Shown here piece by piece: positions 36,545-44,093 of a stretch of 64,000 nt of DNA. The notes beneath the pieces were generated by a model. That model was not told where the DNA came from and did no database searches. It worked only from the letters and a program-made list of their open reading frames with translations. Source of the stretch: an uncultured Eubacteriales bacterium (GTDB taxonomy: Bacteria; Bacillota; Clostridia; Christensenellales; Borkfalkiaceae); contig CACXGN010000007.1 in assembly GCA_902767225.1 (NCBI GenBank), forward strand, positions 1 to 64,000, read 5' to 3'. Position 1 is the stretch's first letter. The number at the start of each line of letters is the position of its first letter. The translations under genes and the position numbers were made by a program.

Positions 36545-37039
36545 CTATATACTGAATAGCCCGCCGAGTTTATTCGTCTGCGCATGCGTAAGCGCGACTG
36601 CCAAAGCGTCCGCAGCGTCGTCCGGCTTAGGTATGGCTTTAAGCTTTAGAAACGTTTTGACCATCTGTTGGATCTGGTTTTTTTCCGCCCTACCGTAACC
36701 GGTAAGCGCCTGCTTTATTTGGAGCGGAGTATATTCGAAAATTTTGCCGCACTTTTTAACGGCGGTAAGAAGCGTAACCCCCCTTGCGTGCGCAACGGCG
36801 ATACCCGTTTTAACGTTCTTTGCAAAAAAGAGTTCTTCTATTGCGATCTCGTCCGGATGAAAGGTGTCTATAATCTGTTCGACGCCTTTTTCTATCATAG
36901 TAAGCCTTGCGGGAAGATTTAAATCTTTCGGCGTTGAAACGATGCCGTAATCTATCATTTCCGCCCTTCCCTTTTTATCTACCGATATAACGCCGTAACC
37001 GAGAGTTGCAAGCCCCGGATCGAAGCCCAAAATAACCAT
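36545..37039 (-). CDS. ruvC: Holliday junction resolvase RuvC
   Basis: A 164-residue endonuclease with the RNase H fold. The catalytic acidic residues are D7 (ILGFDPG), a Glu in IEELFF and Asp residues in PDDAADALAVA. It heads ruvC-ruvA-ruvB-queA-tgt. The promoter's -10 box ends 6 nt before the ATG and there is no Shine-Dalgarno, so the operon mRNA looks leaderless. Confidence 0.97.
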   Translation of the reverse strand: MVILGFDPGLATLGYGVISVDKKGRAEMIDYGIVSTPKDLNLPARLTMIEKGVEQIIDTFHPDEIAIEELFFAKNVKTGIAVAHARGVTLLTAVKKCGKIFEYTPLQIKQALTGYGRAEKNQIQQMVKTFLKLKAIPKPDDAADALAVALTHAQTNKLGGLFSI

Positions 37040-37045
37040 AATAAT

Positions 37046-37074
37046 ATTTTACTTTAATTTACGCCGAAAGTCAA
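37046..37074 (-). promoter_or_regulatory. Promoter of the ruv operon, apparently leaderless
   Basis: Minus-strand TTGACT (37069-37074), a 17-bp spacer and TAAAAT (37046-37051), with the ATG 6 nt further on. Confidence 0.65.
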
Positions 37075-37100
37075 TAATTACGCGTATTTAAGCACTAAAA

Positions 37101-37123
37101 AAGCGGCGGTATTTCCGCCGCTT
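37101..37123 (-). terminator. Terminator of the HtrA-like gene
   Basis: A 9-bp stem AAGCGGCGG/CCGCCGCTT with a 5-nt loop and a following U6 run on the minus strand. Confidence 0.8.
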
Positions 37124-37136
37124 AAATCTTTATTTA

Positions 37137-38414
37137 TTACGCTTCTAGATAAAAGCCCGTGTCGTAAAGATAATACTGATAAACTCCGAACGTTACTGTA
37201 TATTGTTTGGAATCTCTGATTATAGTATATTGATAGGTTTCGCCCATTTCAAGCCCGTTAAGCAATTCGGATAGCATTTCATATCCGGTAACTTTGTTGT
37301 TTGCCCCCGTTCCGTTGATCTTTATCGCCGATAAAACGTCGCCCGTTTTTAAGCCCGCGCTTTCCGCAAGACTTCCGGAATTTACCGCAACGATAGCGAC
37401 CTTTCCGTTCGTAGTTTCGGAGAACGAATACCCTATTTTAAATCTTCTGCCCGAAATATAGCCGTGATTTCTGCCCCCCGTAGCCGCATAACTGCCGATA
37501 AGATTTAACGCGATGTTCACAAATCCGTTGTCTATTTCGGCGGCGCTTTCAATGTGGTGGGGTATCGCAAAGTTAAGCCCTTCGTATTCGGTGTTACCGG
37601 AGCTCGTTATTCCCACAAGTTCGCCGTAAGCGTTATAAAGCCCGCCGCCGCTGCTGCCGGGGTTAGAGAATAAACTTATCTGAATAAGCGTCATTTTCCC
37701 TATTCCGCCTACCGAAGTTACCCTGTCAAGATACCCTACCGCGCCTTCCGAATAACTTCCCGGAAGCCCGCCCGAAGGATTGCCTATCGCAAATATCGGT
37801 TCTGCGTATTCCAAAACGTATTCGGGGCTCATTACTTTCGCTTTATAAATATTGCTCCTGACAGCCGCATCCGTAATCTTGATTTTAAGCACGGCAACGT
37901 CAGAATCGTGATCCCCGCCGACAAGCGTTACGGCATTATCGTTATACATTGAAAACCCTATTCTGCCCGTGAATATATAGTTTTCGTCTTCACCGTAACG
38001 GTAATTCGCGTCCGGAAGATAAACGGTTATTATAGAACCCGTGTTTTCAACCATATGATTGCAGGTGATTATATAATATTCATTTTCTGCCAAAGTGTCG
38101 TCCGATATATCTACTATTACGCCGGAGCCGGCATAGTTATCCACCGTTATCGCCACCGAAGAACGCTTTACCGTTTCCGCAGCCTCTTTTAAGGTGGAAA
38201 ACTTTTCGGTATGTTCGCCGTAAGATACCGTAACGTTTTCTTGCTCCGCAAGATAGTTTGAATCTATAAGCGAGTGTTCGGTGTAAAACAGATTAGTCGT
38301 TTCAGACGGCGTAATATCCGAAGATCCGTCGTCAATAAAACTGCACGCCGAAAAGGTGAAAATAAATATTGCCGATATGATAAGCAAAAACGTGCTTTTA
38401 AGTAAACCTTTCAT
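37137..38414 (-). CDS. HtrA/DegP-like serine protease lipoprotein with PDZ domain
   Basis: A 425-residue S1C protease. It begins with a signal peptide and lipobox (FSAC near residue 24), so it is lipid-anchored outside. The catalytic triad is visible as His in ITCNHMVEN, Asp in DHDSDVAVLKI and Ser in NPGSSGGGLYN. A single PDZ domain follows (GLKTGDVLSAIKI). Such proteases degrade or refold damaged envelope proteins. The usual HtrA of Bacillota has a membrane anchor rather than a lipobox. AAAGGA precedes the ATG and a perfect consensus promoter lies upstream. Confidence 0.93.
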   Translation of the reverse strand: MKGLLKSTFLLIISAIFIFTFSACSFIDDGSSDITPSETTNLFYTEHSLIDSNYLAEQENVTVSYGEHTEKFSTLKEAAETVKRSSVAITVDNYAGSGVIVDISDDTLAENEYYIITCNHMVENTGSIITVYLPDANYRYGEDENYIFTGRIGFSMYNDNAVTLVGGDHDSDVAVLKIKITDAAVRSNIYKAKVMSPEYVLEYAEPIFAIGNPSGGLPGSYSEGAVGYLDRVTSVGGIGKMTLIQISLFSNPGSSGGGLYNAYGELVGITSSGNTEYEGLNFAIPHHIESAAEIDNGFVNIALNLIGSYAATGGRNHGYISGRRFKIGYSFSETTNGKVAIVAVNSGSLAESAGLKTGDVLSAIKINGTGANNKVTGYEMLSELLNGLEMGETYQYTIIRDSKQYTVTFGVYQYYLYDTGFYLEA

Positions 38415-38486
38415 AATTTTCCTTTTATATTATTATACAAACTTATAAATAGTATTCTCTATTTCGCTTTTATAATTATATTTTGG

Positions 38487-38515
38487 ATTATACATCAATA
38501 TACAAAAATTGTCAA
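38487..38515 (-). promoter_or_regulatory. Consensus promoter of the HtrA-like gene
   Basis: Minus-strand TTGACA (38510-38515), a 17-bp spacer and TATAAT (38487-38492): a perfect match to the sigma-A consensus. Confidence 0.8.
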
Positions 38516-38538
38516 ATTTTTTAACTTTCGCCGTTAAA

Positions 38539-38563
38539 AAAGGACCGAAAAGATCGGTCCTTT
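38539..38563 (-). terminator. Terminator after the yebC 3' region
   Basis: A 10-bp stem AAAGGACCGA/TCGGTCCTTT, 5-nt loop, and U-rich tail on the minus strand. It closes the structured region 38566-38715. Confidence 0.8.
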
Positions 38564-38716
38564 AATTTCCGCAAAGACGGAAGGCGGAAAATTCCACTCG
38601 CCGTTTCACGGAGAATATTGAAACGGCGATAGTTAACGGAATTTCTCGGATAACTTTCATTAAATAGAAAATACCTTACCGCCGATAATACAAGTATCCG
38701 CATATAAGGTATTTTT
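38564..38716 (-). ncRNA. Candidate structured RNA or long structured 3' UTR
   Basis: The 330-nt gap between yebC and the HtrA-like gene holds no convincing protein gene. On the minus strand it can form three successive hairpins before the terminator: arms 38668-38678/38705-38715 (11 bp), 38599-38608/38619-38628 (10 bp, extended by an outer GAAATTCC/GGAATTTTC helix) and 38566-38572/38584-38590 (7 bp). No strong promoter is seen at its 5' end, so it could be processed from the yebC mRNA. I do not recognise it as 6S, SRP, tmRNA or RNase P RNA. Confidence 0.4.
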
Positions 38717-38744
38717 ATGCTTTGATTTTAAAAAATGTTAAAAA

Positions 38745-39482
38745 TTATTCTTCCTCTTCTTCGGGAAGGTCTACGTTATGGTAAACGTCTTGCACGTCGT
38801 CAAGTTCTTCTAATCCGTCTATTAAGCGTTCGAACTTTTTAAGTTCTTCGCCCGAAAGGGTGATTTTATTTTGCGGGAGCATAGTTACTTCCGCCTCGAA
38901 GAAGTTAAGACCTTTATCTTCGAGATACTTTCTGACTGCCGAAAATTCGGAGGGGGCGGTATGGATTTCGAACGCGTCGTCAAGCGAGATAACGTCGTCC
39001 GCACCTGCGTCTAACGCGTATTCCATAACGGTATCTTCGGTTAAATCGGGCGTGCGTTCCACAACGATAAGCCCTACCGTGTTGAAAGTGAAAGATACGC
39101 AACCTGCGTTTCCGAGCGAACCGCCGTGTTTTCTCATGACCGTTCTGACGTAATCCACCGTTCTATTTTTATTATCGGTTAAGGTCTTAATAATAACGGC
39201 GCTACCCGAAGGTCCGTATCCTTCATACGTTAATTCTTCGTAGTTATTGCCCGAAAGTTCACCGGACGCTTTTGCGATACATCTTTTAATGTTATCGTTC
39301 GGCATATTAACGGACTTTGCCTTAGCGATAGCGTCGGCAAGTTTGCTGTTGGTGGTGGGGTCCGGGTTATTCTTTGCGGCAACGGCAATCTCTCTGCCGA
39401 CCTTGGTGAATATTCTGCCCTTTATAGCGTCGGTTTTTGCTTTTTTGACCGCGATATTCGCGGCATGACTGTGACCTGACAT
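38745..39482 (-). CDS. yebC: YebC/PmpR family protein
   Basis: A 245-residue protein of the YebC/TACO1 family. The N-terminal MSGHSHAANIAVKKAKTDA and RIFTKVGREI are typical, though this copy has AANIAVKK where many have KWANI. Members act as transcriptional regulators or help ribosomes through proline stretches. GGAG precedes the ATG. It lies 12 nt behind the rRNA methyltransferase gene and may be the last gene of the infC operon. Confidence 0.94.
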   Translation of the reverse strand: MSGHSHAANIAVKKAKTDAIKGRIFTKVGREIAVAAKNNPDPTTNSKLADAIAKAKSVNMPNDNIKRCIAKASGELSGNNYEELTYEGYGPSGSAVIIKTLTDNKNRTVDYVRTVMRKHGGSLGNAGCVSFTFNTVGLIVVERTPDLTEDTVMEYALDAGADDVISLDDAFEIHTAPSEFSAVRKYLEDKGLNFFEAEVTMLPQNKITLSGEELKKFERLIDGLEELDDVQDVYHNVDLPEEEEE

Positions 39483-39494
39483 AATTTTCTCCTT

Positions 39495-40226
39495 TTAAGA
39501 GTTTTTCAATAGATACATAAGTATTCCGGCGGATACCGCGGCGTTAAGACTTTCAACTCCGTTTTCCATCGGGATACTTACGGTATAGTCTGCGTTGCTT
39601 TTTAATGTTTGACTTACTCCCTTGCCCTCGTTTCCGATTACAAGGCAAAACTTTTCGGGAACGGAAAAGTTAAAGATATTTTCACCGCCCATATCCGCCA
39701 CTATAAGCGGAAGACCTATTTCTTCCGATATTTTCGAATACTCGGTTTCGCGGTAATTTATCTTAAATATCCCGCCCATACTCGCACGAACGGATTTCGG
39801 CGAAAAGGGATCTGCGCAAGAGCCCACGGCAAAAACCCCCGTAATTCCGACAGCCGCCGCCGTTCTTATTATCGCGCCGACATTCGCGGGATCGGACACA
39901 CCGTCAAGTAGTATTGCCCTGTTTCCCGAAAACGGAGAAATCGCCTTAGGCTTATTAACTACCGCAAGAACGCCTTGCGGAGACTTTTCACCGCTTATCG
40001 ATAAAAAGACTTCTTCCGAAACCTGTTCTATCTTTTCGCCACCGGAAGAAATTGCCGAAAGCCCTTTTTCCGTTCCGACGATAACCGAAACTTCAAGCGA
40101 AGAATTTATCGCCTCGTTTACCGATTTTACGCCTTCTACAACGAAAAGACCGAACTCGTCTCTGAACTTTTTGTCCGACAGCGAACGGATACGCTTGATA
40201 AGAGCGTTTGACTTAGAAGTAATCAT
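39495..40226 (-). CDS. SpoU/TrmH family RNA 2'-O-methyltransferase
   Basis: A 243-residue protein with an N-terminal RNA-binding part (SDKKFRDEFGLFVVEGVKSV) and a SPOUT domain with the three family motifs: LDGVSDPANVGAIIRTA, CLVIGNEGKGVS and SIPMENGVESLNAAVSAGI. It methylates a ribose in rRNA or tRNA; the site is unknown. The position downstream of rplT is common in Bacillota. The ATG has no Shine-Dalgarno and follows the rplT terminator hairpin. Confidence 0.93.
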   Translation of the reverse strand: MITSKSNALIKRIRSLSDKKFRDEFGLFVVEGVKSVNEAINSSLEVSVIVGTEKGLSAISSGGEKIEQVSEEVFLSISGEKSPQGVLAVVNKPKAISPFSGNRAILLDGVSDPANVGAIIRTAAAVGITGVFAVGSCADPFSPKSVRASMGGIFKINYRETEYSKISEEIGLPLIVADMGGENIFNFSVPEKFCLVIGNEGKGVSQTLKSNADYTVSIPMENGVESLNAAVSAGILMYLLKNS

Positions 40227-40235
40227 AACTTGAAT

Positions 40236-40258
40236 AAAGCCTACTTGCGGTAGGCTTT
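40236..40258 (-). terminator. Partial terminator after rplT
   Basis: A 9-bp stem AAAGCCTAC/GTAGGCTTT with a 5-nt loop and a short, interrupted U run, suggesting incomplete termination before the methyltransferase gene. Confidence 0.6.
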
Positions 40259-40267
40259 ACTTGTTAA

Positions 40268-40621
40268 TTATTTTATAGCCGCTTTGGCTTTTTCGCAAAG
40301 TGCGGTAAATCCAGCAGCGTCGGTAACGGCGATTTCAGCCAAAACCTTACGGTTAAGATCGATATTCGCTTTCTTTAAGCCGAACATCAATTTGCTGTAA
40401 GAAATATCGTTCATTCTCGCTGCGGCGTTGATTCTTGCGATCCATAAAGACCTGAAATCACGTTTTTTCGCTTTTCTTCCGATATAAGCGTAGTTAAGCG
40501 ATTTCATAACCGCTTCGCGCGCTACTCTGTATCTTTTACTTCTGCCGCCGAAATAACCTTTGGCAAGTTTTAAAATTTTTCTACGCTTTTTAACAGCGTT
40601 AACACCTCTTTTAATACGCAT
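40268..40621 (-). CDS. rplT: Ribosomal protein bL20
   Basis: A 117-residue basic protein of normal length ([23 protein letters not shown]). It binds 23S rRNA early in 50S assembly. In Bacillota it also represses its own operon by binding the infC leader. It lies 17 nt after rpmI. Confidence 0.98.
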   Translation of the reverse strand: MRIKRGVNAVKKRRKILKLAKGYFGGRSKRYRVAREAVMKSLNYAYIGRKAKKRDFRSLWIARINAAARMNDISYSKLMFGLKKANIDLNRKVLAEIAVTDAAGFTALCEKAKAAIK

Positions 40622-40638
40622 AATAATTCCTCCTTGCC

Positions 40639-40836
40639 TTACTTGTTATAAATAAGCGTTTTCATGGTTTTTTCTTGCGTGCAGTCTACGTAAGCGCCTG
40701 CTGCAAGGTTGTTCTTTCTTTTTCTGTCTTTCTTGGTGAGAATATGATTCTTACCAGAGCAAGATCTCTTGATTTTGCCGTTCGCGGTTACTCTGAAACG
40801 TTTTTTAGCCGCGCTTTTGGTCTTCATTTTGGGCAT
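40639..40836 (-). CDS. rpmI: Ribosomal protein bL35
   Basis: A 65-residue basic protein of normal length; [21 protein letters not shown] and the KNHIL segment are characteristic. GGAGG-type ribosome site precedes it. Part of infC-rpmI-rplT. Confidence 0.98.
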   Translation of the reverse strand: MPKMKTKSAAKKRFRVTANGKIKRSCSGKNHILTKKDRKRKNNLAAGAYVDCTQEKTMKTLIYNK

Positions 40837-40871
40837 AATAATTACCTCCGTTTGTAGTGTTGATATAAAAG

Positions 40872-41384
40872 TTACGCTTTAAGTGGTGCAAGCATCATCC
40901 AGATACTTCTGCCCTCTGTAAGCGGCTGCTTTTCCATTGTTCCGAAATCTTTGACCATATCGAAGAATTTGCGCATTACTTCGACGCCGAGATTTGCGTG
41001 CGCCATCTGTCTGCCTCGCATCCTGATGGAAACCTTTACCTTGTTGCCTGCGGACAAAAACTTTTGGGTTTGTTTCGCCTTGACGTTAAGGTCGCCTATA
41101 TCGATAGTCATCGACAGCCAGATTTCCTTTATTTCGACGGTCTTCTGATTCTTTTTCTGTTCCTTCGCTTTTTTTGCGAGTTCGAAAACGTATTTCCCGT
41201 AATTCATTATCTTGCATACGGGCGGGTTTGCCGTGGGAGAGATCTTAACAAGATCTAAGCCCTTTTCTTCGGCGATCGAAAGCGCTTCTCTTGACGAAAC
41301 TATGCCGAGTTGTTCTCCCGTTTCGCCGATCAAACGAACTTCCTTATCCCTTATCTCTTCGTTGAGCTGATGTTCTTTTTTAAT
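40872..41384 (-). CDS. infC: Translation initiation factor IF-3, AUU start
   Basis: IF-3 guards start-codon choice and keeps subunits apart. The reading frame continues upstream of the internal TTG at 41333 through [21 protein letters not shown], the normal N-terminus. No ATG, GTG or TTG exists at the right place; an ATT at 41382-41384 lies 8 nt after GAGGT. This gives 170 residues, the usual size. AUU starts are known for infC and allow IF-3 to limit its own synthesis. The leader carries an attenuator. Confidence 0.95.
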   Translation of the reverse strand: MKKEHQLNEEIRDKEVRLIGETGEQLGIVSSREALSIAEEKGLDLVKISPTANPPVCKIMNYGKYVFELAKKAKEQKKNQKTVEIKEIWLSMTIDIGDLNVKAKQTQKFLSAGNKVKVSIRMRGRQMAHANLGVEVMRKFFDMVKDFGTMEKQPLTEGRSIWMMLAPLKA

Positions 41385-41525
41385 GGTTCTATACCTCGAA
41401 AAAAATTTCCGTAAAAAAACGGGCTGCGAAAAAGCAACCCGAAATAATACGAAATAAAATCTTTCCGAATTATTGAGCCGAACGAACGATTTCCGTCGGC
41501 GAGAAGGGTAACTTCTTCTTTAAGC
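41385..41525 (-). promoter_or_regulatory. Leader of infC-rpmI-rplT, probable L20 leader
   Basis: About 140 nt lie between the expected transcription start and the AUU codon. They contain a GAAG/CTTC hairpin, a GCCGA/TCGGC hairpin, an AATAAT/ATTATT stem and then an intrinsic terminator. The arrangement fits the bL20-binding leaders of Bacillota, in which bL20 promotes termination; identity to that RNA family is inferred. Confidence 0.65.
41413..41441 (-). terminator. Attenuator terminator in the infC leader
   Basis: Minus-strand CGGGTTGC, 6-nt loop, GCAGCCCG (one G-U pair) and U7, about 30 nt before the AUU start. Confidence 0.85.
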
Positions 41526-41531
41526 CTTATT

Positions 41532-41560
41532 ATCTTACAATATTTTTTTTCGCTTGTCAA
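41532..41560 (-). promoter_or_regulatory. Promoter of the infC operon
   Basis: Minus-strand TTGACA (41555-41560), a 17-bp spacer and TAAGAT (41532-41537). Confidence 0.7.
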
Positions 41561-41604
41561 CTTTTTTTATACAAAAAAGTGAAATTTAAAGTCCCGAAAA
41601 AAAA

Positions 41605-41633
41605 TCCCGCCGAAAGCGTATCTTTCGGCGGGA
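41605..41633 (-). terminator. Terminator of the degV-DUF1508 run
   Basis: A 12-bp perfect stem (41605-41616 with 41622-41633), 5-nt loop, and a following U-rich run on the minus strand. Confidence 0.85.
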
Positions 41634-41662
41634 AAAGAAATCGTTTATATATCGTTTATATA

Positions 41663-43030
41663 TTATTTCTTTTTAGCGGGCGCTTTTTTAGCGGCGGGCT
41701 TTTCGGGTGCTGCCGTAATCGCTTCGGCTGTAACCTTTTCTTCCGCTACGATTATCGAGTTATTCGCAAAGCGGCGAACGGATTCGAGTGCGCTGGTGCA
41801 TCCGTCAAGCGAATTATAAGATTCGCCTATGCAGATGATCGATTTAGCGTTATTGCGAAGTTTATAGTAGAATCTACCGGACTTATCTTTATCGATTATA
41901 AAGTTTCCGTCGGCGGAGTTCTTCTTAACGGACTCTATCGCGCTTTCTGCGGTAGCACGGCTTGCAACCTGTTCGGTCGAAAGCATAAGTTGACCGTTTG
42001 ACGCATAAAGTTTTGCGGAAAATTTACCGTCTTTTTCTTCGATCTTCCATTTACCCTTCGCTCCGCTTATTTCGTCTTTATTTAAGGGTGCGCAAGTGTA
42101 TTCGATATATTTGCCTTCTACTATTTCCTGACTTATGGGAGATTCTTTTGCGATACGTTTAACCGATTCGATAGCGCTTTCGCAAGCGTCTTTCGTCGAA
42201 TAGATCTCACCCGCACAAAGAAGTCTGTTCGTTGCTGTCTTTAATTTGAAGTAAGAATTGTTTCTCTTATCTTGATAGATAACAAAGTTTCCGCTTTCAA
42301 CGTTTTTAACGATCGTTGCGATACCGTTTCTTGCACCGGATTCGCTCGAATAAATTTCACTGGTAAGCATTACTTCGCCGTTAGAAGCAACTAATATAGC
42401 AAGATATTCGTCGTCCGCCTTTTTGGCAACAGACCATTTACCCGCCGCGGCTTTATCCGCCGCTTTCTTGGTTTCTTTTTTAGCCGCGGGAACGGGAGCG
42501 ACCGCTACCTTTTTCTCCGCGGGTTTTTTTGCCGCGGCTTTCTTTTCAGCCGCAGCCTTGGCTTTGGCTTCTTCCGCAGCCTTTCTTTCTTCTTCGGCTT
42601 TAAGTTTAGCTTCTTCTGCCGCTTTCTTTTCTTCTTCGGCTTTTACTTTTGCTTCTTCTGCTGCCTTTTTCTTCGCGTCTTCTTCCGCACGCTTATCCGC
42701 TTCTTCGTTTACCTTTTTAGCGGCAAGATCGGAAATCATCTTTTCCATTTCTTTCTTGTCTACGGTAGCGGCAGCGGGCTCTACCGCATTCTGCTTCGCG
42801 ATAGCTTCTTCTTTCGCTTTTGCTTTTGCGGCTTTTTTCTTCTTGCTCTTTACGATAGCCTTAATGATCAAAACGATCACCAAAATTACCAAAGCGAGCA
42901 AAACTACCAAAACGCCGATAGTTATGCCGGCAGATACCCAGTCGGGATCCGCGATCGACTGACCGAAAAGACCCATAAACCAGATAGCGATACTATTAAA
43001 AAAATCTCTAATAGCATTTAAAAAATCCAT
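41663..43030 (-). CDS. Membrane-anchored protein with four DUF1508 (YegP) repeats
   Basis: A 455-residue protein with an unusual layout. An N-terminal amphipathic stretch and one strong membrane segment (about residues 34-60) are followed by a Lys/Ala/Glu-rich, probably coiled-coil linker (about 61-195) like that of TolA. Two tandem pairs of DUF1508 repeats then run from about 196 to 430, recognisable by GKW-(S/K), ASNG-x-(V/L)-ML and AIESVK. The end is Ala/Lys/Pro-rich. YegP proteins are normally small, soluble two-repeat proteins of unknown function. GGAGG precedes the ATG; degV lies 30 nt upstream. Confidence 0.85.
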   Translation of the reverse strand: MDFLNAIRDFFNSIAIWFMGLFGQSIADPDWVSAGITIGVLVVLLALVILVIVLIIKAIVKSKKKKAAKAKAKEEAIAKQNAVEPAAATVDKKEMEKMISDLAAKKVNEEADKRAEEDAKKKAAEEAKVKAEEEKKAAEEAKLKAEEERKAAEEAKAKAAAEKKAAAKKPAEKKVAVAPVPAAKKETKKAADKAAAGKWSVAKKADDEYLAILVASNGEVMLTSEIYSSESGARNGIATIVKNVESGNFVIYQDKRNNSYFKLKTATNRLLCAGEIYSTKDACESAIESVKRIAKESPISQEIVEGKYIEYTCAPLNKDEISGAKGKWKIEEKDGKFSAKLYASNGQLMLSTEQVASRATAESAIESVKKNSADGNFIIDKDKSGRFYYKLRNNAKSIICIGESYNSLDGCTSALESVRRFANNSIIVAEEKVTAEAITAAPEKPAAKKAPAKKK

Positions 43031-43060
43031 AAATGTTCCTCCAAATAGTGTTTATATTTT

Positions 43061-43909
43061 TTATTTTTTATTTCCGTCGTTAAGATATAAAATTCCGAGC
43101 GTGTTTGCTCCGCAATGGCTCGCAACCGTAGCACCGGTGCTCGTTTCGTAAATATCTTTAAAGCCCGCGTTGCTTAGCGCCAACTTTGCCGCCGCAATCA
43201 TTTCGGGAGTAGCCGAAGAGTAAGTTATAAATACTCTTTTTAAATCCGGGGTATTGAACTCTGCAAGCGTTTCTTGACAATATTTAGCGACTACGCCCGC
43301 CATACTTCCGCGATATTTTTTATCAGATTGCATTTTGCCGTCTTTTAAAACTATTCTCGGACGAAGTTTTAATAGGTTCGCGCCCAAAAGCTGCAAACTG
43401 TTACATCTGCCGCCTTTATATAAAAAGTCAAGCCGTTCGATAACGAAACTTGCCTGAACGGAGGAAACTCTTTTTAATACCTTTTCGTAAACTGTTTCAG
43501 CGTCTTCCCCGCCGTTTGCAAGTTCCCTTGCGTAGATAGCAAGAAGCGCGATACCTGTTGAAAGGCTTTGAGTATCCACGATATAAACGTTCGGTATCTT
43601 TTCCGCAGCCGCTTGCGCGTGCGAGCAAGAAGAAGTTATTCCGGAAGATAGCGCGAAGTGGATAACTGCGTCGTATTCCTTTTTAAGTCCTTCGAAAAAT
43701 TCGGTATACTGAAATTCGTTTATCGCGGTAGTTTTTGGCAAAATACCCTTTTCGTTTACGAAAGCAAAAATTTCTTCGGGTGTTATGTCGCCGTCAAATT
43801 TTGCATCGCCGTCTAAAATAACTTCATACGGGATAACTTTAATATCGAACTTTTCAAGAAGGTCTTTTGATAAATCGATAGTGGATTCGGCAGTTACCGC
43901 AATTTTCAT
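43061..43909 (-). CDS. DegV family fatty-acid-binding protein
   Basis: A 282-residue protein of the DegV/FakB family, which binds a fatty acid and presents it to the kinase FakA. MKIAVTAESTIDLSKDLLEKFDIKVIP, the SSGITSSCS loop and DTQSLSTGIALLA match the family. Neither FakA nor phospholipid genes are nearby. GGAG precedes the ATG. Confidence 0.94.
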   Translation of the reverse strand: MKIAVTAESTIDLSKDLLEKFDIKVIPYEVILDGDAKFDGDITPEEIFAFVNEKGILPKTTAINEFQYTEFFEGLKKEYDAVIHFALSSGITSSCSHAQAAAEKIPNVYIVDTQSLSTGIALLAIYARELANGGEDAETVYEKVLKRVSSVQASFVIERLDFLYKGGRCNSLQLLGANLLKLRPRIVLKDGKMQSDKKYRGSMAGVVAKYCQETLAEFNTPDLKRVFITYSSATPEMIAAAKLALSNAGFKDIYETSTGATVASHCGANTLGILYLNDGNKK

Positions 43910-44039
43910 AAGAGTTGCTCCTTCGAACCTTAATTCAAACTCAGTTTAACATAAAAACTGATAAAATTCAACAAAAATTACTAATTTATATATTAAATAT
44001 ATAAAAATATTTCGCTTTATCGAAATTTTTGTAATTCGC

Positions 44040-44068
44040 TTGATTAAAATTTGCTTAGGTGTTATTAT
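44040..44068 (+). promoter_or_regulatory. Promoter of aspS
   Basis: TTGATT (44040-44045), a 17-bp spacer and TATTAT (44063-44068). Confidence 0.5.
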
Positions 44069-44093
44069 ATTTATGCTTTTAAAGGAGAGTGTT

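Noticed and set aside
38521..38703. Minus-strand 60-codon ORF between yebC and the HtrA-like gene
   Set aside because: Arg-rich, without ribosome site, and it overlaps several perfect hairpins and a terminator; the open frame is probably fortuitous.
40872..41333. infC starting at the internal TTG at 41333
   Set aside because: It would remove the conserved N-terminal residues that are encoded upstream, and no ribosome site precedes it.
42423..42962. Plus-strand 179-codon ORF rich in Ser, Ala and Phe
   Set aside because: It is the antisense of the Lys/Ala/Glu-rich linker of the DUF1508 protein, which produces a repetitive artificial frame.
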